This document shows, one piece after another, positions 16,668 to 25,585 of a DNA stretch of 64,000 nucleotides. The notes below the pieces were generated by a model. That model saw only the letters and a list, made by a program, of their open reading frames with translations, was not told the origin of the DNA and made no database searches. How positions within the stretch are numbered: the stretch's first letter is position 1; each line of letters starts with the position of its first letter. Source of the DNA: Brevundimonas subvibrioides (GTDB lineage Bacteria; Pseudomonadota; Alphaproteobacteria; Caulobacterales; Caulobacteraceae). Made by a program: the position numbers and the translations under genes. Location of the stretch: assembly GCF_002280785.1 (NCBI RefSeq), contig NZ_NCEQ01000007.1:186001-250000 (forward strand), read 5' to 3'.

Positions 16668-17941
16668 GTTCGCAGGCCATCATCAACGCCCGCCTGCTGG
16701 ACCCGGCGAGCGACTACGACGGCCCCGGCTCGGTGGTCATCGAGGACGGCGTCATCACCCGCGTCGAGCGCGGGTCTGTCGCGGTCTCGGCCACGGAAAT
16801 CCTCGACGCGCGCGGACTGTGCCTGTCGCCCGGCCTGATCGACATCCGCGTGCGAACCGGAGAGCCGGGGGCCGAGCCCAAGGAGACGCTGAAGTCCGCC
16901 AGCCTGTCCGCAGCGGCCGGCGGGGTCACCACGGTGGTCATCCAGCCCGACACCGATCCGGCTGTGGATGATCCGGCCATGGTTGATTTCATCCAGAGGC
17001 GGGGCGCCGCCCTGAACCTCGTCAACGTGCGGGCGGCAGGGGCGGCGACCAAGGCCCGCGACGGCAAGCGGATGGCCGAGATCGGCCTGATGCACGAGGC
17101 CGGCGCCCTGTATTTCACCGACGGCGACCACGTCATCGCCGACAGCCGCGTGCTGCAGCGGGTCATGGCCTATGCCACGGCGTTCAACGCCCTGATCGCC
17201 TGTCGTCCAGCCGATCCGTGGCTGACGGAGGGCTCGGTGGCGACGTCGGGCGAACTGGCGACGCGGCTGGGCCTGTCCGGCGCCCCAGCCATCGCCGAAC
17301 GCATCCAGCTGGAGCGGGACCTGGCCCTGGTCGAACAGACCGGCGTGCGCTTCCTCGTCGACCAGATCTCGACCGAGGCGGCGCTGGAGGTGCTGGCGCG
17401 CGCGCGGGGCCGGGGGCTTGAGGTCGCGGCCTCGGTCTCGATCAACCACCTGTGCTTCAACGAGATCGACATCGGCGACTACCGCACCTTCTTCCGGCTG
17501 GAGCCGCCTCTGCGCCCCGAGAGCGACCGGCGCGCCCTGATCGAGGCGGTCCGCGACGGGCTGATCGAGGCCATCACCTCGGCGCACACCCCCGCGCCCG
17601 CCGAGGACAAGCGCCGCCCGTTCGCCGAGGCCGCGCCGGGGGCGGTGGGTCTGGAGACACTTCTGCCTGCCGCCCTCAGCCTGCATCACGAGGAGGGGCT
17701 GGATATGCTCGACGTGCTTCGTCCGCTGACCCATGGGCCTGCGAGCCTGCTGGGACTTGAGGCGGGGCTGCTGGCGGCGGGCGCGCCGGCCGACCTGATC
17801 CTGTTCGATCCGGGCGCGCCGGTGATCGTCGACGCCGCCACTCTGCGGTCGAAGTCGAAGAACTCGCCGTTCGACGGGCGCAGGCTGCAGGGCAGGGTGG
17901 AGATGACGATCGTCGGCGGGCGGGTGGTCTACGCCGCCTGA
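16664..17941 (+). CDS. pyrC: Dihydroorotase homologue, predicted inactive (PyrX / pseudo-DHOase type)
   Basis: 425 residues with the amidohydrolase fold of class I dihydroorotases (SPGLIDIR, PFAEAAPGAVGLETLLP), but the catalytic site is degraded. The metal-binding HxH is RVR (Arg62, Arg64), the His of the HCED motif is Arg181 (ACRPADP), and the catalytic DHAPH is AHTPA (Ala307). Asp153 and His262 remain. Such proteins are known next to pyrB as non-catalytic partners of ATCase. An active dihydroorotase must then be encoded elsewhere. ATG 16664 was recreated by a repeat insertion that separated it from pyrB. Confidence 0.88.
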   Translation: MSSQAIINARLLDPASDYDGPGSVVIEDGVITRVERGSVAVSATEILDARGLCLSPGLIDIRVRTGEPGAEPKETLKSASLSAAAGGVTTVVIQPDTDPAVDDPAMVDFIQRRGAALNLVNVRAAGAATKARDGKRMAEIGLMHEAGALYFTDGDHVIADSRVLQRVMAYATAFNALIACRPADPWLTEGSVATSGELATRLGLSGAPAIAERIQLERDLALVEQTGVRFLVDQISTEAALEVLARARGRGLEVAASVSINHLCFNEIDIGDYRTFFRLEPPLRPESDRRALIEAVRDGLIEAITSAHTPAPAEDKRRPFAEAAPGAVGLETLLPAALSLHHEEGLDMLDVLRPLTHGPASLLGLEAGLLAAGAPADLILFDPGAPVIVDAATLRSKSKNSPFDGRRLQGRVEMTIVGGRVVYAA

Positions 17942-17969
17942 TCTCGCGTCACATGCGCCGCGATCGCCT

Positions 17970-18254
17970 CTATTTCCGATAAACCGTCACGTCCGCAGGT
18001 TGGTTCATTATGAGCGCCTGCCCCATGATTGAACCTGCGGCCAGTGGAATGTGGCCCATACGTATGCCGGGTTGAGTTGCGGGCTTCTTTGTCCGCAGAT
18101 CGACGGTGACCGTTGTTTTGCCGTCTTTAATCTTGATAGCCGAGATGCGTGACTGTGTAATTCCTTCCACCTGACCGGCCCATGTCTCCAGTTGCGCGAG
18201 TGTCCAGGCGGCGTTGTCGTCAAAGTAGGTGCGGGGAAGACCCTCTCGGCTCAT
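17970..18254 (-). CDS. Small protein of unknown function
   Basis: 94 residues beginning MSREGLPRTYFDDNAAWTLA; no signal peptide and no family recognised. A middle segment, IKIKDGKTTVTVDLRTKKP, suggests a beta-sheet. Its ATG overlaps the stop of the upstream lipoprotein gene (ATGA), so the two are coupled. Base composition is visibly more A/T-rich than neighbouring genes, and codon choice is less GC3-biased, consistent with later acquisition. Confidence 0.6.
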   Translation of the reverse strand: MSREGLPRTYFDDNAAWTLAQLETWAGQVEGITQSRISAIKIKDGKTTVTVDLRTKKPATQPGIRMGHIPLAAGSIMGQALIMNQPADVTVYRK

Positions 18255-19162
18255 AGCTTGAACTCCCGCTCGGTGATCGCCTTCAACTGAGGGCTCAGCG
18301 CGTTGATAACGTCTGCTCCCCTTGCCGCACGGAGTGCGTATGCGTCGGCTATGTCCTGTTGATAGATACGCAGTCCGTCGGCCTCCGAGAGGGTTTGATC
18401 GCCAGGCTTCGCGACCGCGAGGAGTTGGGCGAGGGCATGGAGGGTAGGGAGCCTCGTTTCTGCAATCACGTATGCCGAGAAGGCTTCACGGACCGCCTGA
18501 ATACTTGGTGAAACAAGAGGCATTCGTACGACTGTCAAAGCCTCGGCCTGTGCGTCCGTCAGTTCATTCGCCGCTGTGCGCGCCATCTGGACAGACGCGT
18601 TGTTGATGCTGGCTTGTGCATTCAGAGCGCGTACTTCAATCAGCGCATCGCCGAGCGGATAGGTGGACGTGTCTTCAAGCAACAAGCGACGCCTGATCTG
18701 GGTCATGGCCCGGAGGCGAGCGGCTTCGGCGGTTGACAAGGCCGCTGCCAGGCTCTGTTCCATGAAAACTTCCCGATTGAACACCGAGTTCGCGCCGATC
18801 ATGGTCGCCGACCCGACCGCGAGCGCACGAGCGGCTTCCGCCCCCGATACCGCAGCGGCGCCGTTCATAATCAGGACGGCGATGCTCGAGCCTGTTTCCA
18901 GACCTTTCATTTCTCGAGAAAGGTTCTGTCTGAATGCAATGTACCCGGCGTCAGAAAGGCCGATCCAGTGGTAAACGATGCGGTCCCGATAACGGCGGCG
19001 CTCCACCTCTGAGTTGAGTGTGGAAAATTCCGTCAGAACGGCGGTCTCTGCAAAGTCGCCCGTCGCTACCAGAGACGCAGGCTCGCCGGTGAAGGAGGCG
19101 CAACCACCGAGCAACGCTGCGCCCAGGACGATCGCGCCAGCTCTGCCAAACCACCTGCTCAT
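18251..19162 (-). CDS. Putative lipoprotein of unknown function
   Basis: 303 residues from the ATG at 19162. This start is preferred over an in-frame ATG 21 bases upstream because GGGAGGGGG sits directly before it and MSRWFGRAGAIVLGAALLGGC gives a proper signal with a LLGGC lipobox (Cys21). The rest is largely alpha-helical (ALAVGSATMIGAN, LRAMTQIRRRLLLE), without a recognised domain. It is co-transcribed with the next small gene and shares its A/T-richer composition. Likely attached to the envelope; role unknown. Confidence 0.7.
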   Translation of the reverse strand: MSRWFGRAGAIVLGAALLGGCASFTGEPASLVATGDFAETAVLTEFSTLNSEVERRRYRDRIVYHWIGLSDAGYIAFRQNLSREMKGLETGSSIAVLIMNGAAAVSGAEAARALAVGSATMIGANSVFNREVFMEQSLAAALSTAEAARLRAMTQIRRRLLLEDTSTYPLGDALIEVRALNAQASINNASVQMARTAANELTDAQAEALTVVRMPLVSPSIQAVREAFSAYVIAETRLPTLHALAQLLAVAKPGDQTLSEADGLRIYQQDIADAYALRAARGADVINALSPQLKAITEREFKL

Positions 19163-19283
19163 AGCCCCCTCCCTGGATGGCACAACACTGGTCTCTCAAC
19201 TGAGCTGAGTCAACGTGAGAGTGTGTCGCTCGCGGAGTGGGTGCGTTCGAACCAGGCGTCCATGAGCTTGGGGGCTGCGCGCG

Positions 19284-19529
19284 TTATCGTGGTTTCCGCT
19301 CCAGCGCATAGAGCGCCTCGGCCATCTCGTCGGCCTTGGCGGCGATCAGGGCCTGGGCGTCGTAGACGGCGCGGTTGTAGACCGCGTGGCCCAACGTATT
19401 GGCGAAGAAGTCCATCAGCATGGACGCCTGCAGGTCGCCGATCTCCTGATCCAGCTCGTCACGCACGAAGGCCTTGATGCGCGGAATCAGGTCGCGCTGC
19501 TCCTCCTTCGAGAAGACGATCGGCTTCAT
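19284..19529 (-). CDS. DUF2164 family protein
   Basis: 81 residues from the ATG at 19529 (MKPIVFSKEEQRDLIPRIK). The internal segment ELDQEIGDLQASMLMDFF, then LGHAVYNRAVYDAQA, is characteristic of DUF2164, small proteins found in many proteobacteria and Firmicutes with no known activity. The start overlaps the stop of the upstream exported-protein gene (ATGA). Confidence 0.85.
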   Translation of the reverse strand: MKPIVFSKEEQRDLIPRIKAFVRDELDQEIGDLQASMLMDFFANTLGHAVYNRAVYDAQALIAAKADEMAEALYALERKPR

Positions 19530-19900
19530 GCGGCGGGGCGGATCGAGACCCGGATTTCGTCCCACTGGTCGGACCTGGTCATCATCATGGCCTCGCCGTC
19601 TGGATTGACTGTGATGCGGGGGCGGGCCTCAACTATCCATTCGACGCCGTTCTGCCGCGCGATTTCCGTCTCCAGCTGCATCTTGCCGTCGGCGGCCTCC
19701 GTCACGGTGGCGTTGATCCGATAGCAGTCGTTGACCTGCATCCGGGCGCTCCCGCCGACCGCAAGCCGGATCGACGGCGCGGCCACCACCTCACCGTCTT
19801 CGGTCACCTGAATGGTGATTTGGTAGGCCCGCTCAGGCTCGGCGTGAGCGACGGGGGCAAGCAACAGCGCGGCGGCGAAGGCGAGTGGCACACGATGCAC
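19526..19900 (-). CDS. Small exported protein of unknown function
   Basis: 124 residues. The GTG at 19900 is chosen because AAGGAG lies six bases upstream and the product starts with a signal peptide (HRVPLAFAAALLLAPVAHA). The mature part is about 100 residues of predicted beta-strands (AYQITIQVTEDGEVVAAPSI, GKMQLETEIARQ) ending MMMTRSDQWDEIRVSIRPA; the length and pattern resemble a small periplasmic beta-sandwich. No family name can be given. Coupled to the DUF2164 gene by a 4-bp overlap. Confidence 0.7.
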   Translation of the reverse strand: MHRVPLAFAAALLLAPVAHAEPERAYQITIQVTEDGEVVAAPSIRLAVGGSARMQVNDCYRINATVTEAADGKMQLETEIARQNGVEWIVEARPRITVNPDGEAMMMTRSDQWDEIRVSIRPAA

Positions 19901-19946
19901 TGGAAACTCCTTCAAACGAACGGGTGATGTCAGCAGTGTAGTGCAA

Positions 19947-21827
19947 TCACGCAACTTCCGCGAGCGCTTCCTCGGCCGCCATCCAGGCCGCTTCCGCAGC
20001 GTCGAGATCGGCTTGGGACCTGGCCCGCGCGCGGGTCAGGCCTTCCAGCGCCTTCGGATTGGACACGGCGGCGTTGGCCAGGTCGTCGTCGATCCGGGAA
20101 ATCTCTGCCGTCAGGGCGACGACGCGTTCCTCCGCCTTCTTCACCGCATGACGCAGGGTAGAGGGAGAAGGGCCGCCCTTCTGCTTCTGAGGCCTGGCGT
20201 TGGAGGTCGAGGCGACGGCCGCCTCTTCCTTCTTGATCTGACTGGGCTTCACCGCCGCCTGTTTGGCGCGATCGAGGACGAATTTCGCATAGTCGTCCAT
20301 GTCGCCGTCGAAGGGCTTCACCGTGCCGTCGGCGGCCAGCCACAGCCGGTCGGCGACCATCTCCATCAGCGACCGGTCGTGGGTGATCAGGATGACGGCG
20401 CCCGTGTAGTCGTTCAGCGCATCGAGCAGGGCGCGGCGGCTGTCGATGTCCAGGTGGTTGGTCGGTTCGTCGAGGATCAGGACGTGCGGCGCCTCCATGG
20501 CGACCATGTTCAGCAGCAGGCGTGCGCGCTCGCCGCCGGACAGGCTGTCGACCGTGGTCTCCTGCTTCTCGTAGTTCAGGCCGAACTGGGCCAGCTTGGA
20601 CCGGCGCCCGGCCTCGGTCGCCTCCGGCATGGCCCGGCGGATGATCTCCAGCGGCGTGTCGGTCGGGTCCATGGCCTCGATCTGGTGCTGGTGGAACCAG
20701 CCCACGCGCATCTTCCTGTCGCGATGCAGTTCGCCCTCGGTGACCTTGAGCGCGCCCGCGATCATCTTGGCGAAGGTCGACTTGCCGGCGCCATTGACGC
20801 CCAGCAGGCCGATGCGGTCGTCCAGGTCCATGCGCAGGTTGAGATTGCGCAGGATCGGCCGGCCGGTCTCGTAGCCGACGTTGGCGCGCTCCAGCCGGAT
20901 CAGGGGCGGCGCCAGAGGACGCGGCGGCGAGGGCAGGGTGAAGGGGGCGACGCGCTCCTCGATGGTGGTCGAGACCGGCTGCATCTTGGCCAGACGCTTC
21001 ATGCGGCTCTGGGCCTGGGCGGCCTTCGACGCCTTGGCCTTGAACCGGTCGACGAAGGACTGGAGGTGGGCGCGTTCGGCGTCCTGCTTGGCCTTGGCCG
21101 ACAGCTGCAGGCGGGCCTTTTCGGCGCGCGCCTGTTCGAACTGGTCGTAGTTGCCGGTGTAGATCTCCAGCTTGCGGTTCGCGAGGTGCAGGATGTGGGT
21201 GCAGACCTCGTTCAGCATTTCGCGGTCGTGGGAGATGATCAGGGCCGTCGCCGGATATTTCTTCAGCCGCGCCTCGAGCCACAGGGCGCCTTCGAGGTCG
21301 AGATAGTTGGTCGGTTCGTCGAGCAGCAGCATGTCCGGCTGGGCGAACAGTGCGGCGGCCAGGGCCACGCGCATGCGCCAGCCGCCGGAGAATTCCGACA
21401 TCGGCCGCTGCTGGTTCTCGTGGTCGAAGCCGAGGCCGGCGAGGATTTCGGCCGCCCGGGAGGGGGCGCCGTCCGCGTCGATCTCGATCAGCCGGGTCCA
21501 GATCTCGCCCATCTCCTCGGGCTCGGCGGTCTCGAGGCGGCCCAGCAGGTCGTGGCGCTCGGTATCGGCCTCCAGAATGGTCTCGACCACGCTGACGGGC
21601 GTCGCCGGGTGTTCCTGATCCACCGAGCCGATGCGGGCGGTCCTGGGCAGGGAGACTTCGTCGCCATTGCCGGCCAGCTCGCCCAGGATGATCTTGAACA
21701 GGGTCGACTTGCCGATGCCGTTACGGCCGACCAGCCCGACCTTGGAGCCCGGGGGCAGGCTGACCGAGGCGTCGTCCAGAAACTGGCGACCCCAGGCGTT
21801 GAACGTCAGGTTGGTGATCTGGAGCAT
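19947..21827 (-). CDS. ABC-F family ATPase (Uup/YheS-like), ribosome-associated
   Basis: 626 residues from the ATG at 21827. Two ABC domains: Walker [10 protein letters not shown] and GVNGAGKST, signatures FSGGWRMR and LSGGERAR, Walker [12 protein letters not shown] and [11 protein letters not shown]. Between them lies the charged helical linker ([19 protein letters not shown]) that reaches the ribosomal tRNA site, and a C-terminal charged coiled-coil of about 80 residues. There is no membrane domain. These proteins act on stalled or antibiotic-bound ribosomes. Divergent from ndk. Confidence 0.94.
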   Translation of the reverse strand: MLQITNLTFNAWGRQFLDDASVSLPPGSKVGLVGRNGIGKSTLFKIILGELAGNGDEVSLPRTARIGSVDQEHPATPVSVVETILEADTERHDLLGRLETAEPEEMGEIWTRLIEIDADGAPSRAAEILAGLGFDHENQQRPMSEFSGGWRMRVALAAALFAQPDMLLLDEPTNYLDLEGALWLEARLKKYPATALIISHDREMLNEVCTHILHLANRKLEIYTGNYDQFEQARAEKARLQLSAKAKQDAERAHLQSFVDRFKAKASKAAQAQSRMKRLAKMQPVSTTIEERVAPFTLPSPPRPLAPPLIRLERANVGYETGRPILRNLNLRMDLDDRIGLLGVNGAGKSTFAKMIAGALKVTEGELHRDRKMRVGWFHQHQIEAMDPTDTPLEIIRRAMPEATEAGRRSKLAQFGLNYEKQETTVDSLSGGERARLLLNMVAMEAPHVLILDEPTNHLDIDSRRALLDALNDYTGAVILITHDRSLMEMVADRLWLAADGTVKPFDGDMDDYAKFVLDRAKQAAVKPSQIKKEEAAVASTSNARPQKQKGGPSPSTLRHAVKKAEERVVALTAEISRIDDDLANAAVSNPKALEGLTRARARSQADLDAAEAAWMAAEEALAEVA

Positions 21828-21976
21828 GGCGAAAGAAAACGTCCGTAGGGCGAAAATCCGCTCCTCAAGCAGCGAGCCGCCGCGCAAGGAGCAATAGGAG
21901 CCAACATCATGTTGGAAACCGGGGAGGCGGCGTCTATAAGCCCGCGACCTTCAAACTCCCAACAAGAAGTCTCTCC

Positions 21977-22396
21977 ATGACCGACCGTACCTTCTCGATT
22001 ATCAAGCCCGACGCCACGCGCCGCAACCTGACGGGCGCCATCAACGCCGTGATCGAGGGCGCAGGCCTGCGTATCGTGGCCCAGCGCCGCATCAAGCTGA
22101 CCGAAGCCCAGGCGAAGAAATTCTACGAAGTCCATGCCGAGCGTCCCTTCTACGGCGAACTGGTCGGCCAGATGATCGCCGAGCCCGTCGTCGTCCAGGT
22201 GCTGGAAGCCGAAGGCGCCGTCGCCAAATACCGCGACGTCATGGGCGCGACGAACCCGAAGGACGCCGCCGACGGCACGATCCGCAAGCTGTTCGCCCTG
22301 TCGATCGGCGAGAACTCGGTCCACGGTTCGGATAGCGAAGAGAACGCCGCGCTCGAGATCGCCCAGTTCTTCACGGACGCCGACATCGTCGGGTAA
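21977..22396 (+). CDS. ndk: Nucleoside-diphosphate kinase
   Basis: 139 residues, the normal length. Begins [16 protein letters not shown]; the phosphorylated His116 is in [12 protein letters not shown], and [11 protein letters not shown] and [13 protein letters not shown] are intact. It transfers phosphate between NTPs and NDPs. It is followed by a hairpin (22435-22456) and a strong terminator, and its promoter must lie in the 149 bp shared with the divergent ABC-F gene. Confidence 0.98.
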   Translation: MTDRTFSIIKPDATRRNLTGAINAVIEGAGLRIVAQRRIKLTEAQAKKFYEVHAERPFYGELVGQMIAEPVVVQVLEAEGAVAKYRDVMGATNPKDAADGTIRKLFALSIGENSVHGSDSEENAALEIAQFFTDADIVG

Positions 22397-22466
22397 GCGG
22401 CTGATATAAAAGGTCGCTCAAGCAGAGAGCGGCCGGGTCGCAAACGATAGCGACCCACAACAAAGA

Positions 22467-22494
22467 GGCCCGCGTCCGGAACCGGACGCGGGCC
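22467..22494 (+). terminator. Rho-independent-type terminator after ndk
   Basis: Perfect 13-bp stem GGCCCGCGTCCGG / CCGGACGCGGGCC with a 2-base AA centre, flanked by A/T residues (AAAGA before, TTTCC after) that extend it weakly. A second hairpin, GGGTCGC-N8-GCGACCC, sits just before it at 22435-22456. The T run is short, so termination on the plus strand is likely but not certain. Confidence 0.75.
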
Positions 22495-22544
22495 TTTCCG
22501 TTTGATCTCCACGCTGTCCCCGAAGCGAAACTGGAGATTTGACC

Positions 22545-22754
22545 ATGAAGACGATCCTGAAGATGGCCCCGCTGGTTGGCGCGATGGCCCTGCTGGCCGC
22601 CTGCGGTACGACGATGGAACAACGCGCCGCCACGGGCGCCATCGGCGGCGCTGTCGCCGGCCAGGTCATCGGCGGCAACACCGGCTCGACCGTTGCCGGC
22701 GCCGCGATCGGCGGCGTGGTCGGCGCGGCCACCACCCCGCGTCGTCCGAACTAG
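22545..22754 (+). CDS. Small Gly-zipper lipoprotein
   Basis: 69 residues from the ATG at 22545, with TGGAG eight bases upstream. A lipoprotein signal ends LLAACGTT (Cys20 in MALLAAC). The rest is a glycine-zipper, GAIGGAVAGQVIGGNTG then AGAAIGGVVGAA, capable of inserting into or packing against a membrane, as in Rick/YMGG-type 17-kDa surface antigen-like lipoproteins. Terminators flank the gene, so it is a single-gene unit. Role unknown, likely envelope homeostasis. Confidence 0.82.
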   Translation: MKTILKMAPLVGAMALLAACGTTMEQRAATGAIGGAVAGQVIGGNTGSTVAGAAIGGVVGAATTPRRPN

Positions 22755-22814
22755 GCAAGACCTTCGTTCAAGCAGCGGGGCTCCGCGAGCCTCGCGTTAG
22801 CGAGACCAAAAAAG

Positions 22815-22842
22815 AAAGGCCCCGGAGCGATCCGGGGCCTTT
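22815..22842. terminator. Bidirectional rho-independent terminator
   Basis: AAAGGCCCCGGA-GCGA-TCCGGGGCCTTT is a perfect 12-bp stem with a GCGA tetraloop, followed by TTT on the plus strand and by A residues before it (AAAAAA GA), which read as T on the minus strand. It lies between the convergent lipoprotein gene and the M13 peptidase gene, ending 8 bp from the latter's stop, and can serve both. Confidence 0.88.
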
Positions 22843-22849
22843 TTCGCAT

Positions 22850-24910
22850 TCACCAAATCCGCGCCCGGGCTTCAGGGGCCAGATACTGTTCGTCGCCGGG
22901 CTGGACGCCGAAGGCTTGGTACCAGGCGTCGATGTTCCGGGGCGAGACCGCGGCACGGTACATGCCCGGCGAGTGCGGATCGGTCGTGACCTGCTGACGC
23001 AGGTATTCGTCACGGCTGTTGGTCCGCCAGACCTGGGCCCAGCCGAGGAAGACCCGCTGGTCGCCGGTCAGGCCGTTGATCACCGGGGCCGGCTGGCCGT
23101 TCAGCGACATGTGATAGGCGTCCAGCGCCATCAGCAGACCGCCCAGGTCGGCGATGTTCTCGCCCATGGTCAGGTCGCCGTTGACGTTGGCGCCTTCCAC
23201 CGGCGACAGGGCCGAATACTGGGCCCCCAGGACGGCGGCCCGCTCCTCGAATTTGGCGGCGTCCTCCGCGGTCCACCAGTCACGCAGCACGCCGTCGCCG
23301 TCGGTCTTGCGACCCTGGTCGTCGAAGCCGTGGGTGATTTCGTGGCCGATGACGGCGCCGATGCCGCCGTAGTTGACCGCCGGATCGGCGCGCGGATCGA
23401 AGAAGGGCGCCTGCAGGATGGCGGCCGGGAAGACGATCTCGTTGCGCGGCGGGTTGTAGTAGGCGTTCACCGTCTGGGGCGTCATGCCCCATTCCAGCGG
23501 GTTCACCGGCCGGTCCAGCTTGGAGAGGTTGAACGCCCATTCGAAGGCCGCCGAGCGTTCGACGTTGCCGTAGAGATCGCCCGCCACGAGGTTCAGCCCG
23601 TCATAGGAGCGCCATTCGTCCGGATAGCCGATCTTCACCCCGAACCGGCTCATCTTGTAGAGCGCCTGCTCCTTGGTTTCCGGGCTCATCCATTCGAGGT
23701 TCTGGATGCGGACGGTCATGGCGGCGCGCAGGTTGGCGACCAGGTCCTCCATCTGGGCCTTGGACTCGGCCGGGAAGTGGCGGGCGACGTATTCGCGCCC
23801 GAGGGATTCGCCGAGCGAGCCCTCGACCAGGGTCACGCCGCGCTTCCAGCGGGGCTGGATCTCCTGCTGACCGCTCAGGGTCTTGCCGAAGAATTCGAAG
23901 CGGGCGTCGACGAAGGGCTGCGACAGATAGGGGGCGGCCTGATCGATGACGTGGAAGGCTTCCCACGACTGCAGGGTCGAGATCGGGGTCTCGGCGAACA
24001 CCCGCGCCATCCCCGGGAAGGCGGTGTTGTTGGCGGCGATCAGGGTGCGATCCGTTCCGACGCCGGCGGCCTTGGCCCAGCCGGCCCAGTCGAAGCCGGG
24101 GGCCGCGGCGGTCAGTTCGGTCACCGTCATCGGGTTGTAGATCTTGTCGATCTGGCGGTTCTCGACGGCCGTCCAGTGCTCCTGGGCGATGGCGGTCTCG
24201 AAGGCCAGGATGGCGTCGGCGGCCGCGGCGGGCTCGGCCCAGCCGGCCAGGGTCAGGGCCTGTTCGACATAGGCGCGATAGGCGGCCTTCTGGGGCGCGA
24301 AACGGTCTTCCAGATAGTAGTCGCGGTCGGGCATGCCGATGCCGCCCTGGACCACATAGGCCGAGGTGCGGTCGGGAGTCCGCAGATCCTCGAAGGTCTG
24401 GACGCCGAACAGGCTGGAGCCGAATCCGTACTGGGTGCGGCCCATCAGGACGGCCAGTTTCTCGCGGGTGTCGGCGGCGCGGACTTCGGCCAGGTCGGCC
24501 TGCAGCGGCGAGGCGCCGAGGGCGTTGACGGCGGCCTCGTCGAGGAAGGCGGAATACAGGGCGCCGATGCGGGTCGCATCGGCGCTGGCGCCGGGGTTGG
24601 CGGCGCTCTCGTCGATGATGGCGCGCAGATCGGCGTCCGAGCGGTCCCGGAGCACGGTGAACATGCCGTAGGACGGCTTGTCGGCGGGGATCGGGGTGTT
24701 GGCGAGCCAGTTGCCGCTGACGTAGCGATTGAAGTCATCGCCGGGCTTCACCGACGTATCCATGCCGTTCAGATCAACGCCGAAGGCGCCGATCTCGGCC
24801 TGGTCCTCGGACGGAATCTCGACCGGCAGGGGCGTAGTCTGGGCCAGGGCGGGCGAGGCGAGCAGCAGGGCGGCGCCGGCGGCGCACGCCATGAGGCGAA
24901 TTCTGGACAT
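22850..24910 (-). CDS. M13-family (neprilysin-like, PepO) zinc metallopeptidase, exported
   Basis: 686 residues with a signal peptide (MACAAGAALLLASPALAQ). The active-site motif HEITH (His523, Glu524, His527) in AVIGHEITHGFDDQGR and the third ligand region ENIADLGG are intact, as is the NAYYNPPRNEIVFPA substrate-binding segment. It probably cleaves oligopeptides in the periplasm. It converges with the Gly-zipper lipoprotein gene on a shared terminator. Normal family length. Confidence 0.95.
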   Translation of the reverse strand: MSRIRLMACAAGAALLLASPALAQTTPLPVEIPSEDQAEIGAFGVDLNGMDTSVKPGDDFNRYVSGNWLANTPIPADKPSYGMFTVLRDRSDADLRAIIDESAANPGASADATRIGALYSAFLDEAAVNALGASPLQADLAEVRAADTREKLAVLMGRTQYGFGSSLFGVQTFEDLRTPDRTSAYVVQGGIGMPDRDYYLEDRFAPQKAAYRAYVEQALTLAGWAEPAAAADAILAFETAIAQEHWTAVENRQIDKIYNPMTVTELTAAAPGFDWAGWAKAAGVGTDRTLIAANNTAFPGMARVFAETPISTLQSWEAFHVIDQAAPYLSQPFVDARFEFFGKTLSGQQEIQPRWKRGVTLVEGSLGESLGREYVARHFPAESKAQMEDLVANLRAAMTVRIQNLEWMSPETKEQALYKMSRFGVKIGYPDEWRSYDGLNLVAGDLYGNVERSAAFEWAFNLSKLDRPVNPLEWGMTPQTVNAYYNPPRNEIVFPAAILQAPFFDPRADPAVNYGGIGAVIGHEITHGFDDQGRKTDGDGVLRDWWTAEDAAKFEERAAVLGAQYSALSPVEGANVNGDLTMGENIADLGGLLMALDAYHMSLNGQPAPVINGLTGDQRVFLGWAQVWRTNSRDEYLRQQVTTDPHSPGMYRAAVSPRNIDAWYQAFGVQPGDEQYLAPEARARIW

Positions 24911-24982
24911 TAGGGCACCCCGATGGAATTTCGCGGCAGACTGACTCCGTCGCGTCGGCCTGTCGCGGGCAAAGCGCGATGA

Positions 24983-25585
24983 TTACAAACTTCTAATCCG
25001 GCCCCGGCAGAAGTCGGCCATCGCGCGGGCATAGAGGATGTGCTCGGCCTGCAGGACGCGCTCGGCCAGTGTCGCGGGCGTGTCATCGGCGACGATGGGC
25101 ACGGCCTGCCGGGCGAGGATCGGGCCTTCGTCCACGCCCTCGGTGACCAGATGGACGGTGCAGCCGGCCTCGGCGTCACCGGCGGCCAGAGCGCGGGCAT
25201 GGGTGTCCAGCCCCGGATATTTCGGCAGCAGACTGGGGTGGATGTTCAGCATCCGGCCTGCCCAACGGTGCACGAGGAAGGGCGTCAGCAACCGCATGTA
25301 TCCGGCCAGGGCGACGACCTCGGTCCCCGCCGTCTTCAGTGCTGCCTCAATCGCAGCCTCGTGGGCGGCGCGGTCCTTGGCGAACGGCCTGTGGTCGATC
25401 GCGGCGGTGGGCACGCCCTTGGCGCGTGCGATGGCCAGACCGCCCGCCTCGGGGTCATTGGACAGGACGAGAACCACCTCGAACGATGCCTCGGCCGCCT
25501 GACCCGCGTCGATCAGGGCGGCCATGTTCGACCCGGCCCCGGAGATCATCACGGCCACGCGCACGCGGCCCGACGGCTGGCTCAT
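24983..25585 (-). CDS. purN: Phosphoribosylglycinamide formyltransferase 1
   Basis: 200 residues from the ATG at 25585; the longer open frame upstream lies in the previous gene. The N10-formyl-THF-dependent transformylase motifs are present: ISGAGSNM (phosphate loop), AGYMRLLTPFLV, the catalytic NIHPSLLPKYPG and TVHLVTEGVDEGPI. It catalyses step three of purine synthesis. Its start overlaps the end of the M28 peptidase gene (ATGA), and purM, its usual partner, lies just beyond that gene. Confidence 0.96.
   Translation of the reverse strand: MSQPSGRVRVAVMISGAGSNMAALIDAGQAAEASFEVVLVLSNDPEAGGLAIARAKGVPTAAIDHRPFAKDRAAHEAAIEAALKTAGTEVVALAGYMRLLTPFLVHRWAGRMLNIHPSLLPKYPGLDTHARALAAGDAEAGCTVHLVTEGVDEGPILARQAVPIVADDTPATLAERVLQAEHILYARAMADFCRGRIRSL

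Noticed and set aside
13966..16686. Very long minus-strand open frame (906 codons) opposite ruvX/AEC/pyrB, and similar long frames at 327-2030, 45263-47917, 50797-53394 and 58082-60208
   Set aside because: They lie opposite genes with recognisable families and consist of Arg/Gly/His/Gln-rich sequence, the usual shadow of GC-rich codons. None has a domain or ribosome site.
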